Below, piece by piece: positions 1-8,720 of a stretch of DNA of 64,000 bases. The position numbers were made by a program, and so were the translations under genes. The notes under the pieces are model-generated. The model was given only the letters and a program-made list of their open reading frames with translations. It ran no database searches and was not told where the DNA came from. Where the stretch lies: assembly GCA_029851415.1 (NCBI GenBank), contig CM056742.1, positions 189,577,344 through 189,641,343 on the forward strand. Direction: 5' to 3'. The stretch's first letter is position 1; each line of letters starts with the position of its first letter. The stretch comes from Eretmocerus hayati. Lineage: Eukaryota > Arthropoda > Insecta > Hymenoptera > Aphelinidae.

Positions 1-1240
1 CGTTATATGATGATAATTTTAACGAAAAAGAAAGTATCCTATATTTTGAGTTTCTCTTTCGAGGAAGCATTCCAGAGAGATTCGGGTCATCTGAAAGGAG
101 GTTTTTCCAACAATATCTATTGTTTTATTAAGAGAAAATTTTGATATAGTCGGTTTAAAGATGATTAAACTGGAGTCCTTTGTGGAAATTCCCTTCCCCC
201 GAAAAAATTTTCATATGAACAATGTTTTACGGATTTTATGAAAATTTCGTATCAGCCAATCGATTCAGAATGGCGCATAAGTAAGTCTTTAGGTCATTAG
301 AATTGAGATAAATTAGTCGTAAAGGATGATACGAGAGAAAAATGAATATTAATTCTAATTTTCTACTACTTTTTGAGTTATTCTTTTGAGGAAGCTTCTT
401 ATAGAGATTCAGGTCATCTAGACTGAGGTTTTTTTAACAATATCCATCGTTTGGTTGGGACGGAATTACGATGCAGTGGGTTTGAGAAGGGTTAAAATGA
501 AATTTTTTGTGAAAATTTTGATTTTTTCGGAAATTTGAGATTTGTGAAGACTCAAATAAATTTCGGTATTAACCAATCGATAGATAATGCAGAAAAAACC
601 ATAGTTTAGGTCATTGAAATCGAGATAAATGAGTCATAAAAGAAGGTACGAGGAAAAAATGAATATTAAGAAAAATTTCACATTATTTTTTCAGTTATTC
701 TTTAGAGAAAGCTTTTTAGAGAGATTTGGAGCTTCTAGTCTGAGGTTTTTTAAACAATATCCATCGTTTGGTTGAGACGGAATTTCGATTTAGTGGGTTT
801 AAAAAGGGTCAAAATGAAATTTTTGGTGGAAATTTTGATTTTTTCGAAAATTTGAAATCTGTGAAGATTTTATAAAATTTCGGTATTAACCAATCGATAG
901 ATAATGCAGAAAAACCATAGTTCAGGTCATTGGAATTGAGATAAATGAGTCATAAAAGAAGGTACGAGGAAAAAATGAATATTAAGAAAAATTTCCCATT
1001 ATTTTTTCAGTTATTCTTTAGAGGAAGCTTTTTAGAGAGATTTGGGCCTTCTAGTCTGAGGTTTTTTTAACAATATCCATCGTTTGGTTGAGACGGAATT
1101 ACGATGCAGTGGGTTTGAAAAGGGTTAAAATGAAATTTTTGGTGAAAATTTTGATTTTTTCGAAAATTTGAGATCTGTGAAGATTTTATAAAATTTCGGT
1201 ATTAACCAATCGATAGATCTTGCAGAAAAAACCATAGTTT
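1..1240. repeat. Tandem repeat, about 317-327 bp unit, roughly four copies
   Basis: The word GAGGAAGC or a one-base variant recurs at 61, 388, 705 and 1021, followed each time by the same 150-200 bp (an AGTCTGAGG-like block, CAATATCCATCGTTTGG, a GATGCAGTGGG block and a long AT-rich tail). Spacing is 327, 317 and 316 bp. The second to fourth units are very similar and the first is more diverged, as expected at the edge of an array. No coding potential is evident. It resembles a short satellite block or an array inside a larger dispersed repeat. The left end is cut by the window. Confidence 0.85.
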
Positions 1241-1710
1241 AGGTGACTCAATTCGTGGTGAGACCGTATGAGAAAAAGATATTTATGTATTAAAAGTCGA
1301 AATTCGAGCACTTTTGCTTGAAAAAGCCCATGGATCAAATTTGACTGGGAGCCGAAAGCTGCCAAATCACTGGGCTCTCAGAAATTGGATTCTTCACAAC
1401 TTGTAGGAAGCCAAAAATTGATATGCTGAACAGAGAAAGAGAAAGCGTGTCCGATAGAAAACAACATACACACACACACACACACATACACGGACAAAGG
1501 TGTGCAAAGATGAGTCTCTGACGGATTTGGAAGGCCATTAGGAGGAAAAGTGTTACCTACAATCGATAGATTTTGGCGAGAGGAAGAGAATGGTCTTTGG
1601 CTTTTTTAGATAAAAGGAATTTTGTTGAATAATATGTTGGTTTTAATGAAAAATTTGATCAAATTTTTGTTGGGGTGAAAACAAAGCTTTCTCTTTAGAG
1701 AAAGCAAAAA
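1241..1710. repeat. Dispersed repeat, copy A (continues from the tandem array)
   Basis: The sequence downstream of the last tandem unit is collinear with 16,640-17,410 and, more weakly, with 45,876-46,200. Shared landmarks are the GAGGAAGC unit, a block around ACCTACAATCGATAGATTTT and a terminal AGAGGAAGC-like block. The distance from the GAGGAAGC word to the ATCGATAGATTTT word is about 534 bp here and 518 bp in copy B. Copies differ by substitutions and indels, so the family is old. No ORF is conserved between copies. A non-autonomous element is likely but its class is unknown. Confidence 0.65.
1467..1490. repeat. CA microsatellite
   Basis: A run of CA dinucleotides with one ATA interruption, lying inside the dispersed repeat. 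Confidence 0.9.
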
Positions 1711-2168
1711 TATTCGAGTTATTTGTAAAAATGCTAATCAGTTGAGAATACCATGAACGGTCTCCTATAGGGTGCATAAAAAGAGCAGAAAAAATCATGA
1801 GGATAACTAATACAAGAAATAGTGCTCAATATCTTTCTGGTATCGCACGTAGTGAAAAGACGTTTTCCCATAGGGTTTGTTCACAAATGAAGCGCCCGCG
1901 TCGCGCCCTCCTCTTTCCAGAGTTGTACTTAGTGATCGAGGTGGCTAAACTCCAGTTCTATACTTCGGATATAATCGGTACGTGGGGAATTTTTGAGCCT
2001 GCTCAGAGCGCGGTGCCAGCACGGGTGCCATGAGCGGTGCCACGCGCCAAGACGTGGCGCGAGTGCTTCATTTGTGGGCGCACCCTTAGATGGAGAAGAA
2101 TTCAAGTATTGGAGTAAAAAGGCTCGAGCTAACTCAATTCCTTCATAGAAACCCGTAGTAAAGGAGTC
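1711..2168. other. Non-coding stretch, nothing recognised
   Basis: No convincing ORF, RNA gene or repeat was recognised between the dispersed repeat and the LTR element. A GC-rich patch lies near 1,890-2,070. Confidence 0.5.
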
Positions 2169-2600
2169 AGATTGTTACCAGCTGCCAAATCCCACACCTT
2201 GCGCACAATCTCCATTACTCATTCCCTCTCCTACACCATAGCCTTGGGTGGCCCACAAGCCCGAGCACTTTGTCACGCCACCACCAGGTGGCGTCCATCC
2301 TCGCCCGCTATCAAAACAGGGCACCTTGTTTCCAAACCGGTGCCTCAACCGATTTCCACGAATGCTCCTCCGGCTGGACTTCTACAGCACTGTCGTGCTC
2401 GGGAGACCACTGGACGGGTACCCGCACCCAGGTCCACTTCTACAGCGGTGACGCGCTCGGGAGTGTTCAGACCTAGTGGCAGTCCATATCCATATCTGTC
2501 CCTCGGGCTGATGTTTGAAGCTTCTTCGGCTCTAATGCGCCCGGGAGCTCGTACGTCGCTCGGGCGGACTCATCACGCCGGAGACCACCCTCGATCCAGG

Positions 2601-3482
2601 CGTGGTACCGTGGTAGCGTAGATCGTCGTCCGCACGGAGCGCGCGACTCGCTTCTCACCGTCTAGAGATTTTGGTGTTGGAGAGGTAACCTTTATCCTCT
2701 ATGAATCATACGATAAATCATGTTCTATCTATACAGGCGAGTTCTAATGATGTGATGCGAGAAGGGCTGCTATAACGATTTTCACTAATAAGTCGATTTC
2801 AAATGTATCAGTATTTCGTACTCTCTAGCATTCTACGAATTGAAAAATGCAGCCGCTCATGTCAGCAGCTGTTACTGCATAATTACTTGCCATCACAGAG
2901 ATACTTGCCGAAATATCAACTTTAACAATATTCTCAAGACTATTTTGAATCACTGGTACCCCGGTACAGTCATATATGTGAATTATTTAGAAAATCTATA
3001 GATTTTCTAAATAATTCACGGATTGATGGGTCTCAATGATTTGAGCTCCTGATCATAATCCGAGCGTAATATTGGCACTCGTCATAATTTACAGCGCCGA
3101 CTAGACTGTTTTTTTTTCATGCTTATTTTTTCACATGATTCGGCTCATCTTCATAAGGAAAAAGTGCAAGTTGATGCTGTTCGAGCCTCGAAAATATCCG
3201 AGAGAATTGAACGGCGTTCAAATTTATAAAACAACTCGACCGTCACTGACAATACTTATTCCCTCTTTTATACTTCACGAACATATTTTCCCGCAAAGTG
3301 AGATAATTTTGATCAAGCCATCACGTGAGCTGGTATGTCACTTGAAAACTTCGATTTGGCGTCGTCTGCTTCGCAAAAGACATCGACCCACGGTTACATT
3401 CCCAACACGAAAAGTCCCTAGACGGTGAGTAGTGAGTCGCGCGCACCGCGCGGATGACGATCTACGCTACCACGGTACCACC
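2601..3482. mobile_element. 882-bp TIR element inserted in the 5' LTR (TSD CCAGG)
   Basis: The ends carry inverted repeats of about 64 bp: 2,602-2,665 begins GTGGTACCGTGGTAGCGTAG and 3,418-3,481 is its reverse complement with a few mismatches. The flanks duplicate CCAGG (2,596-2,600 and 3,483-3,487). The uninterrupted target is present in the 3' LTR near 7,937-7,950. No transposase is encoded, so it looks like a MITE-type derivative. The TSD length and TIR sequence do not match a superfamily I can name with confidence. Confidence 0.8.
2978..3019. repeat. Perfect 42-bp palindrome
   Basis: Two 21-bp halves (left half GTGAATTATTTAGAAAATCT plus A) meet with no spacer at the centre CTATAG between 2,998 and 2,999. 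It lies in the middle of the 882-bp TIR element and could extrude as a cruciform or fold as an RNA hairpin. Confidence 0.95.
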
Positions 3483-3649
3483 CCAGGTCCACCCCGGATG
3501 TCCGCGACGAGCTCTACGGACTCAACCGGATCGGACGACGACAAGTTGATAGCCGAGCCTCCTACGGATTGGAGCAGGGTACCTCAACTCGAATGGAAGC
3601 GGTGGGATGCCGGTTATTGGCCTATTGAAGTTCATGTCCTACTCGCTAT

Positions 3650-3773
3650 GGCATCGTGGCGCTAGTGCGCCCAGGCAACTGGCCTACTGATCACGAGGCA
3701 GCCGTAGGCGGCATAATGTAGCACGGGTCTGAGGTTCAAATCCCATCGAAGACGAAAATTTTTTTTTTTTTTC
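3650..3773 (+). repeat. tRNA-derived SINE-like unit
   Basis: An A-box-like GTGGCGCTAGTGCGCC (3,656-3,671) is followed about 60 bp later by a B box, GGTTCAAATCCC (3,733-3,744), then a T run from about 3,759 that could stop RNA polymerase III. Between them is GGCCTACTGATCACGAGGC, which can form an anticodon-arm-like hairpin. The spacing is longer than in an ordinary tRNA and no closed acceptor stem is apparent, so this is a tRNA-derived SINE head or tRNA pseudogene rather than a functional tRNA. Confidence 0.6.
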
Positions 3774-3798
3774 AATCATTATGCATATCTTGGATCAA

Positions 3799-4041
3799 TT
3801 AATCATTTGATCTTAAAAAAAATTTTTCCCAAGTAAAATCAAGAGAATAAGGAAGAAAGTGGAACTTACACACATGATATCCGCGCACTGTGGTTTCATC
3901 AAGTGCGTTCAGTTCGGAATTCTTTGAAACTTGTAACCACTTCTGCCGCACTCTTGGGTCCTTAGGAATACCAAAAGATATTACACTCGTATCAGATTCA
4001 CAACCTGTTACAACGCAATGCTCCTTATCGCTTGGGAGCAT
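3799..4041 (-). CDS. THAP-type zinc finger ORF (transposase or transcription factor remnant)
   Basis: This 80-residue minus-strand ORF reads as one THAP domain, a C2CH zinc-binding DNA-binding module of about 80-90 residues. A CVVTGC motif near residues 9-14 gives the first cysteine pair. It is followed by SFGIPKDP and RQKWLQ (the conserved proline and tryptophan), then VCKFHF near residues 57-62, which supplies the C-x2-H pair and the following phenylalanine. The ORF stops soon afterwards with no catalytic domain, so it is an isolated finger. It lies inside the 1.6-kb insertion bounded by 15-bp TIRs. THAP fingers occur in P-element and Kolobok transposases and in domesticated host proteins; here the setting suggests an element remnant. 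A GTAAGT string overlaps the HVCK codons, but reading through it is what completes the finger, so I do not call an intron. Confidence 0.75.
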   Translation of the reverse strand: MLPSDKEHCVVTGCESDTSVISFGIPKDPRVRQKWLQVSKNSELNALDETTVRGYHVCKFHFLPYSLDFTWEKFFLRSND

Positions 4042-4318
4042 TGCAAATAATTCAAAATTCGAACGAAAAACCGTTCGAAATCCAAGTTGGGCACAGAGAT
4101 GAAATAAAACCGATTCTATTCTAATGATGTGCAGTCGTCGAGATTGACTTCAAAACTGAAGGAAATATGAAGTGGGAAGCCTCTTCTTGTTATCTGAAGA
4201 GGTATTTCCACTCCCTCTCGGTGTCCCATTTTTCCGCGAATAAAGTACCACCTGCGATCTCGGTGGACACTTGGTCTGAGATCACGCTAAGAATAAGTAA
4301 CTTCGTTACAATGACTCA

Positions 4319-4450
4319 GATTAACTTGTTCATGACTCTGAGGTGTTCGCGGGGAATGAGGCAGGTACCGCAAGATTACCTTGTTCACGACTTTGAGGTG
4401 TTCCCTGGAATTTAGGCGGGTACCACAAGATTAACTTGTACAGATTCACG
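4319..4450. repeat. 55-bp tandem repeat, two full copies and a partial third
   Basis: Units begin GATTAACTTGTTC at 4,319 and GATTACCTTGTTC at 4,374, with a third start at about 4,429. Each unit has a CTGAGGTGTTC-like core and ends GGTACCRCAA. A lone related word, CAGGTACCGTGG, lies near 4,570. Confidence 0.8.
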
Positions 4451-4854
4451 TCCAGAGAGTGAGAATAATACATTTATCCTTCCACGTGAACGTTAAGAAA
4501 TCTACTTATTGACAACAAAAGTGTGGCATCGCACCACCAACAAATGCAAATTTCAAGGGAGATTGAGCAGGTACCGTGGTCGCAGGCACGCAAGCTTTTT
4601 CTGGGGAAAATCCTGTACTGAAGCAGTATAAGAAAGGCTGTGCCAGTAGTAGATGGCTTATCTCGAATATGGTTCAGTTTCAATCAAATAAAATAACAAG
4701 TCAATATGACTCAAAGGTGTTGTATTACCCTCTGTAAAGGAATAAAAAAAGGCAAAGATGATTTTCTAGAAAAATAGGATTAAAAAAAGAGCACCTCCAC
4801 GATTAATCACACTTTTATAAGACCATGATCGATCAAATCTCATAAAATAAGACT

Positions 4855-4998
4855 AAATTGATTTTTAGTAATAATCACCAGCTCACTTCTGATTGAATAA
4901 TAATGATCAGTTTCGACAGACGTTTTATTGAAATTGATCATTATTATTCAATCAGGAGTGAGCTGCATGGTAATTGTTATCAAAAAGCAATTTTGCCA
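4855..4998. repeat. Imperfect inverted repeat (hairpin)
   Basis: Arms 4,855-4,914 and 4,930-4,998 pair around a short loop. The core is CAGCTCACTTCTGATTGAAT with an AATAATGATCA extension, and the complementary arm reads TGATCATTATTATTCAATCA. It is AT-rich and MITE-like and lies inside the 1.6-kb insertion. Confidence 0.8.
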
Positions 4999-6040
4999 TT
5001 AATGGAAAGAATTGTAGAAGTTTTCTTGTCCATCCATAGCCAGCTATAGCTCACGCGGCAGGGCGCGCCAACGCTCAGCACTCGGCTGCAAAGCACATAT
5101 ATATATATCGAAAACTCGGCCGATGCGGAAGATTCCTAGGACCATCCATTAACATTGAGTTGAGGTACCCTGGATTGGAGCCTCAACCCAGGATGTTGAG
5201 AACCGCCAGCCGCACGCGATGTTGGCCCCAATGGCGCGCGTCTTAACCCTGGGGTTTCGATGGAGTTCGCTGGAGCGACTCTCACGGTTCCAGCCAAGCC
5301 CGCTCAGACCAGTACGCACGAGTACCATCCAAGCTTCGCCTCGGAGTAGACTCCGGGAACTCCCTCGACGGCCCCTCCGGCTTGACCTCTACAGCACTGA
5401 CAAGCTCGGGAGACCACCGGACGGGTATCCACACCCAGTTCCACTTCTACAGCGCTGACGCGCTCGGGAGTGTTTCGACCTAGTGGCAGTCCATATCTGT
5501 CCCTCGGGCTGATGTTTGGAGCTTCTTCGGCACTAACGCGTCCGGGAGCTCTTACGTCGCTCGGGCGGACTTCTTCACGTCGGAGACCACCCTCAACACA
5601 GGACCACACGGAACCGGAAGCTTGAGGCGAGTTCTACGGACCTAGCATGGCCATGGACGACGCTATCTACTAGCCGGCCCCCAGGGATCGGAGTCTCAAC
5701 CCAAGGAGACGGGATCCGCCAGCCACTCACTCTCCACTCCACTCTCGACGCGTTCGCTGAAGCAGGCGATGCTGGCCCCAATGGAGCGCTTCCCACACTT
5801 GGGGCTTCGATGAAGGTTGCAGGAGTAACATCCACGCCGGTTGGCCCATTCCTGATCAGCTTCCTGGGATATCGCCAAGGACAACGGGCCTCCGTGACCA
5901 CCTAACTGCGACATCAGCCCTTTTCAGGGCTAACCTTCAAACCCAAATCGGCCCTTTTCAGGGCTACCAACCTTCTAACGTTCGAACCACTGTTGTGGCC
6001 CACTCGGTTGCCTCGTGGCGCAAGCGATCCCGGTAACAAG

Positions 6041-6058
6041 TGGTGCCCAACGTGGGGC
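6041..6058 (+). promoter_or_regulatory. LTR-element primer binding site (tRNA-Lys type)
   Basis: TGGTGCCCAACGTGGGGC starts two bases after the 5' LTR ends in CA. It matches the complement of the 3' end of lysine tRNA-CTT (TGGCGCCCAACGTGGGGC) with one mismatch, at the discriminator position. The following bases CTCGAAC extend the match into the T-loop. This is where a tRNA would prime minus-strand DNA synthesis. Confidence 0.8.
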
Positions 6059-6189
6059 TCGAACACTGCGTCGATACGCAGACGGATTCACCAGCTCTCC
6101 TTAATAGCTTCATCCTCATCCGATCCAGTCGAATCGATCCCGTCGGCCTGGATGGGATCCCCGCACTTCTGAGAGCGTTAAACACTCAG

Positions 6190-6970
6190 TAGCGCCTTCA
6201 TCTCCACCACCACATCATAGGCGGTACAGCACCGCCCACGCCAACCTCCACGTCTTGTCTCGGAGTTGCACACTCCGCATCATCCGGCTGCCATCGAGCT
6301 GTTTTCGCTGTCCAGAAGGGCCAAGCTTTCGAGACTCTGGTTCCCGTGGTACCACTTTGCTGCGTGGCTAGTGCCCCAGCATTTCTCACTCGTCGAGAGA
6401 CCGCTACAACACCCTCATCATTAACCCGGAGATTCGCACCCTCTGGATCGCCGACCCGCTGTCGGGATGTCCATTCTCACAGCATCACCTTGCTGCGTGG
6501 CTGACGCACCAGCACACCAGTTGCCGAGCGACCGCACCAATGCCCTCATCTTCGACCCGGAGATGCGCACCCGCTGTCGAGATGTCCATTCTCACAGCAC
6601 CACCATGCTGCGTTGCCGACGCCCCAGCACACCAGTTGCCGAGCAACCGCTCCAACGCTCTCATCATCGATACGGAGATACGCACGCTCTGAACCATCGG
6701 CCTGCTGGCGAGATGTCCATTCTCACAGCACCACCTCGCTGCGCGGCCGATGCCCCAGCAAACCAGTTGTCGAGCGATCGCTCCAACGTTCATGACTCCA
6801 TCTCGGAGTTGCACCCCCCGCATCATCCGGCTGCCATCGAGCTGTTCTCGCTGTCCAGAAGGGCAGAGCTTTCGAGACACTGGCGCACGTGGTACCACTT
6901 CGCTGCGTGGCTATTGCCCCAGCATTATCCACTCGTCGAGCGACCGCTCCGACCCCCACACATCGTAAAC
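6190..6970. repeat. Minisatellite forming most of the LTR-element interior
   Basis: The words GATGTCCATTCTCACAGCA (6,466, 6,581, 6,712), CAGCACACCAGTTGCCGAGC and GCATCATCCGGCTGCCATCG (near 6,275 and 6,820) recur. Unit spacing is about 115-131 bp. A 201-codon open frame crosses the array (6,467-7,072), but open frames also exist on the other strand and no gag-like motif is visible, so I do not call a gene. Confidence 0.75.
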
Positions 6971-7003
6971 AGATCATACGCAAGGCTCTTCCAAATCCGG
7001 GCA

Positions 7004-8716
7004 TTTAACCAGCTGCCAAATCCCACGCCTTGCGCACAATCTCCATTACTCATCCCCTCTCCTACACCATAGCCTTGGGTGGCCCACAAGCCCGAGCACT
7101 TCGTCACGCCATCGCCAGGTGGCTTTTATCCTCGCCCGCTAGCAAAACAGGGCACCTTGTTTTCAAAACCGGTGCCTCAACTGACTTCTACGACCCCCCG
7201 CAAGGGAGATCTTCGGATCTTGGGAGAGTAACGACTCCCCGGCCCCAGTTCCGCAAGGAGGATCCTTGGTTGATCCTGGGAGACAGACGCACTCCCCGGC
7301 CCCAGTCCTCCGGCAAGGGAGATACTTAGTATCTCGGGAGCACACGACAACTCCCCCGCCCCCAGTCTTCAGCCCCAGCACCCATGTGTGTGCTTTTACC
7401 ACCTCGTCCGCCTCAGTGCGTATGAGCCCTGAGTGGCATCTTGGACCACTTCAGGGCTCCCGCTTCTTCGCAAGCCTCCCTGTATCTTTCATCTTTTCTC
7501 TACTCTCTGTTCCTTCCTTCCTTCTTCTGGGACTATAACCTTCGGGTTGGCGCCCTCCGGGGAGGGGTTTTAGTCGGTAGGTACCCGAGTCTTCTCGGGT
7601 GAATCCGACACTACCCACACTCTTGTGGGTGTCTATGAAGATTTCCCCTTCCCGGCCTACCAAGAAAAAAAAAAAAAAAAAAAAAAGACTTCTACGACGG
7701 CTCCTCCGGCTGGACTTCTACAGCACTGCCGTGCTCGGGAGACCACCGGACGGGTACCCCACACCCAGGTCCGCTTCTACAGCGCTGACGCGCTCGGGAT
7801 TGTTCAGACCTAGTGGCAGTCCACATCTGTCTCTCGGGCTGATGTTTGAGCTGTTCTTCGGCAACAACGCGCCCGGAAGCTCTTACGTCACTCGGGCGGA
7901 CTCATCACGTCGGAGACCACCATCGACCCAGGACCACCTCGGATGTCCGTGACGAGCTCTACGGACCCAACCGGATCGGACAACAAATTGATATCCGAGC
8001 CTCCTACGGATCGGAGCCTCAACCCAGGATGTTGAGAGCCGCCAGCCGCACGCGATGTTGGCCCCAATGGCGCGCGTCTTAACCCTGGGGTTTCGATGGA
8101 GTTCGCTGGAGCGACTCTCACGGTTCCAGCCAAGCCCGCTCAGACCAGTCCGCACGAGTACCATCCAAGCTTCGTCTCGGAGTAGACTCCGGGAACTTCC
8201 TCGACGGCCCCTCCGGCTGGACTTCTACAGCACTGTCGTGCTCGGGAGACCACCGGATGGGTACCCATAGCCAGGTCCACTTCTAAAGCGCTGACGCGCT
8301 CGGGAGTGTTCCGCCCTAGTGGCAGTCCACATCTGTCCCTTAGGCTGATGACTTCTACGGACGTAGCACGACCATGGACGACGCCATCTACTAGCCGGCC
8401 CCCAGGGATCGGAGTCTCAACCCAAGGAGACGGGATCCGCCAGACACTCACTCTCCACGACGCGCTCGCTGGAGCAGGCGATGCTGGCCCCAATGGCGCG
8501 CTTCCCACACTTGGGGCTTCGATGAAGGTAGCAGGAGCAACTTCCACGCTGGTTGGCCCATTCCTGATCAGCTTCCTGGGACATCGCCAAGGACAACGGG
8601 GCTCCGTGACCACCTAACTGCGACATCAGCCCTTTTCAGGGCCGCCAACCTTCTGACGTATGAACTTCTGTTGTGGCCCACTCAGTTGCCTCGTGGCGCA
8701 AGCCATCCCGGTAACA
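7004..8716 (+). repeat. 3' LTR, interrupted by a poly(A) retroposon
   Basis: This LTR is homologous to the pieces of the 5' LTR listed above. Its first bases (TTTAACC) have drifted from the TGTTACC seen at the 5' end, while its last bases, GGTAACA, are intact and followed by the AGAT target duplication. A 492-bp retroposon sits at 7,195-7,686. About 135 bp of the second CTCCGGCTGG block is deleted near 8,348. Confidence 0.85.
7195..7686 (+). mobile_element. 492-bp poly(A) retroposon with 12-bp TSD
   Basis: The insertion is bracketed by an exact 12-bp direct repeat, GACTTCTACGAC (7,183-7,194 and 7,687-7,698), and ends in 22-24 A residues, the marks of target-primed reverse transcription by a LINE. 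The aligned 5' LTR (2,351-2,362) lacks it. The 5' part has three tandem units of about 53-60 bp, each starting GCAAGG and ending CCCCAGT. Each unit holds a small hairpin: AGATC-TTCG-GATCT, GGATC...GATCC and GAGATAC-TTA-GTATCTC. The 3' part folds into further stems, such as ACCCGAG-TCTT-CTCGGGT and CCCACAC-TCTT-GTGGG. No tRNA, 7SL or 5S promoter boxes were seen, so it is better read as an internally deleted LINE than as a classic SINE. Confidence 0.85.
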
Positions 8717-8720
8717 AGAT

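Larger units (their letters stand above)
3576..5171. mobile_element. 1,596-bp TIR element inserted in the 5' LTR (TSD GGATTGGAGC)
   Basis: The insertion starts AGGGTACCTCAACTC (3,576-3,590) and ends with the exact reverse complement (5,157-5,171). It is flanked by a 10-bp direct repeat, GGATTGGAGC, at 3,566-3,575 and 5,172-5,181. The 3' LTR has the uninterrupted site with one substitution, near 7,998-8,007. Inside are a tRNA-derived SINE-like unit, a THAP zinc-finger ORF on the minus strand, a 55-bp tandem repeat and an AT-rich hairpin. TSDs of 9-10 bp are typical of MULE-type transposons, whereas THAP fingers are typical of P and Kolobok transposases, so the class is unresolved. Confidence 0.8.
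2173..6038 (+). repeat. 5' LTR, split by two DNA-element insertions
   Basis: LTR segments are 2,173-2,600, 3,483-3,575 and 5,172-6,038 (counting one TSD copy each). Concatenated they match 7,004-8,716 in order: a leading block (2,173-2,363 = 7,004-7,194), a block containing CTCCGGCTGGAC, a linker, a block ending in ACTCCGGGAAC, a second copy of the CTCCGGCTGG block, and a 3' block ending in CCCGGTAACA. The CTCCGGCTGG block therefore occurs twice per LTR as an internal tandem duplication. The second copy is longer here than in the 3' LTR, where about 135 bp is missing. A 35-bp duplication around CCCTTTTCAGGGCT occurs only here. Confidence 0.85.
2173..8716 (+). mobile_element. Non-autonomous LTR retrotransposon with three nested insertions
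   Basis: Two long direct repeats, 2,173-6,038 and 7,004-8,716, bracket a 965-bp internal region. The outer ends read TGTTACC and GGTAACA, a classic TG...CA with a short inverted terminus, and the element is flanked by the 4-bp direct repeat AGAT (2,169-2,172 and 8,717-8,720). A lysine-tRNA-type primer binding site starts two bases after the first LTR. No gag, protease, reverse transcriptase or integrase can be read inside, so mobility would need another element's proteins. Removing the nested insertions leaves LTRs of about 1.2-1.4 kb. Sampled stretches of the two LTRs look roughly 90% alike by eye, so the insertion is not recent. A 4-bp TSD fits a Ty3/gypsy-like or BEL-like parent. No good polypurine tract was seen. 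Confidence 0.85.

Noticed and set aside
6467..7072. 201-codon ORF in the LTR-element interior
   Set aside because: It follows minisatellite units, runs into the 3' LTR, is matched by open frames on the other strand and has no gag or pol motif.
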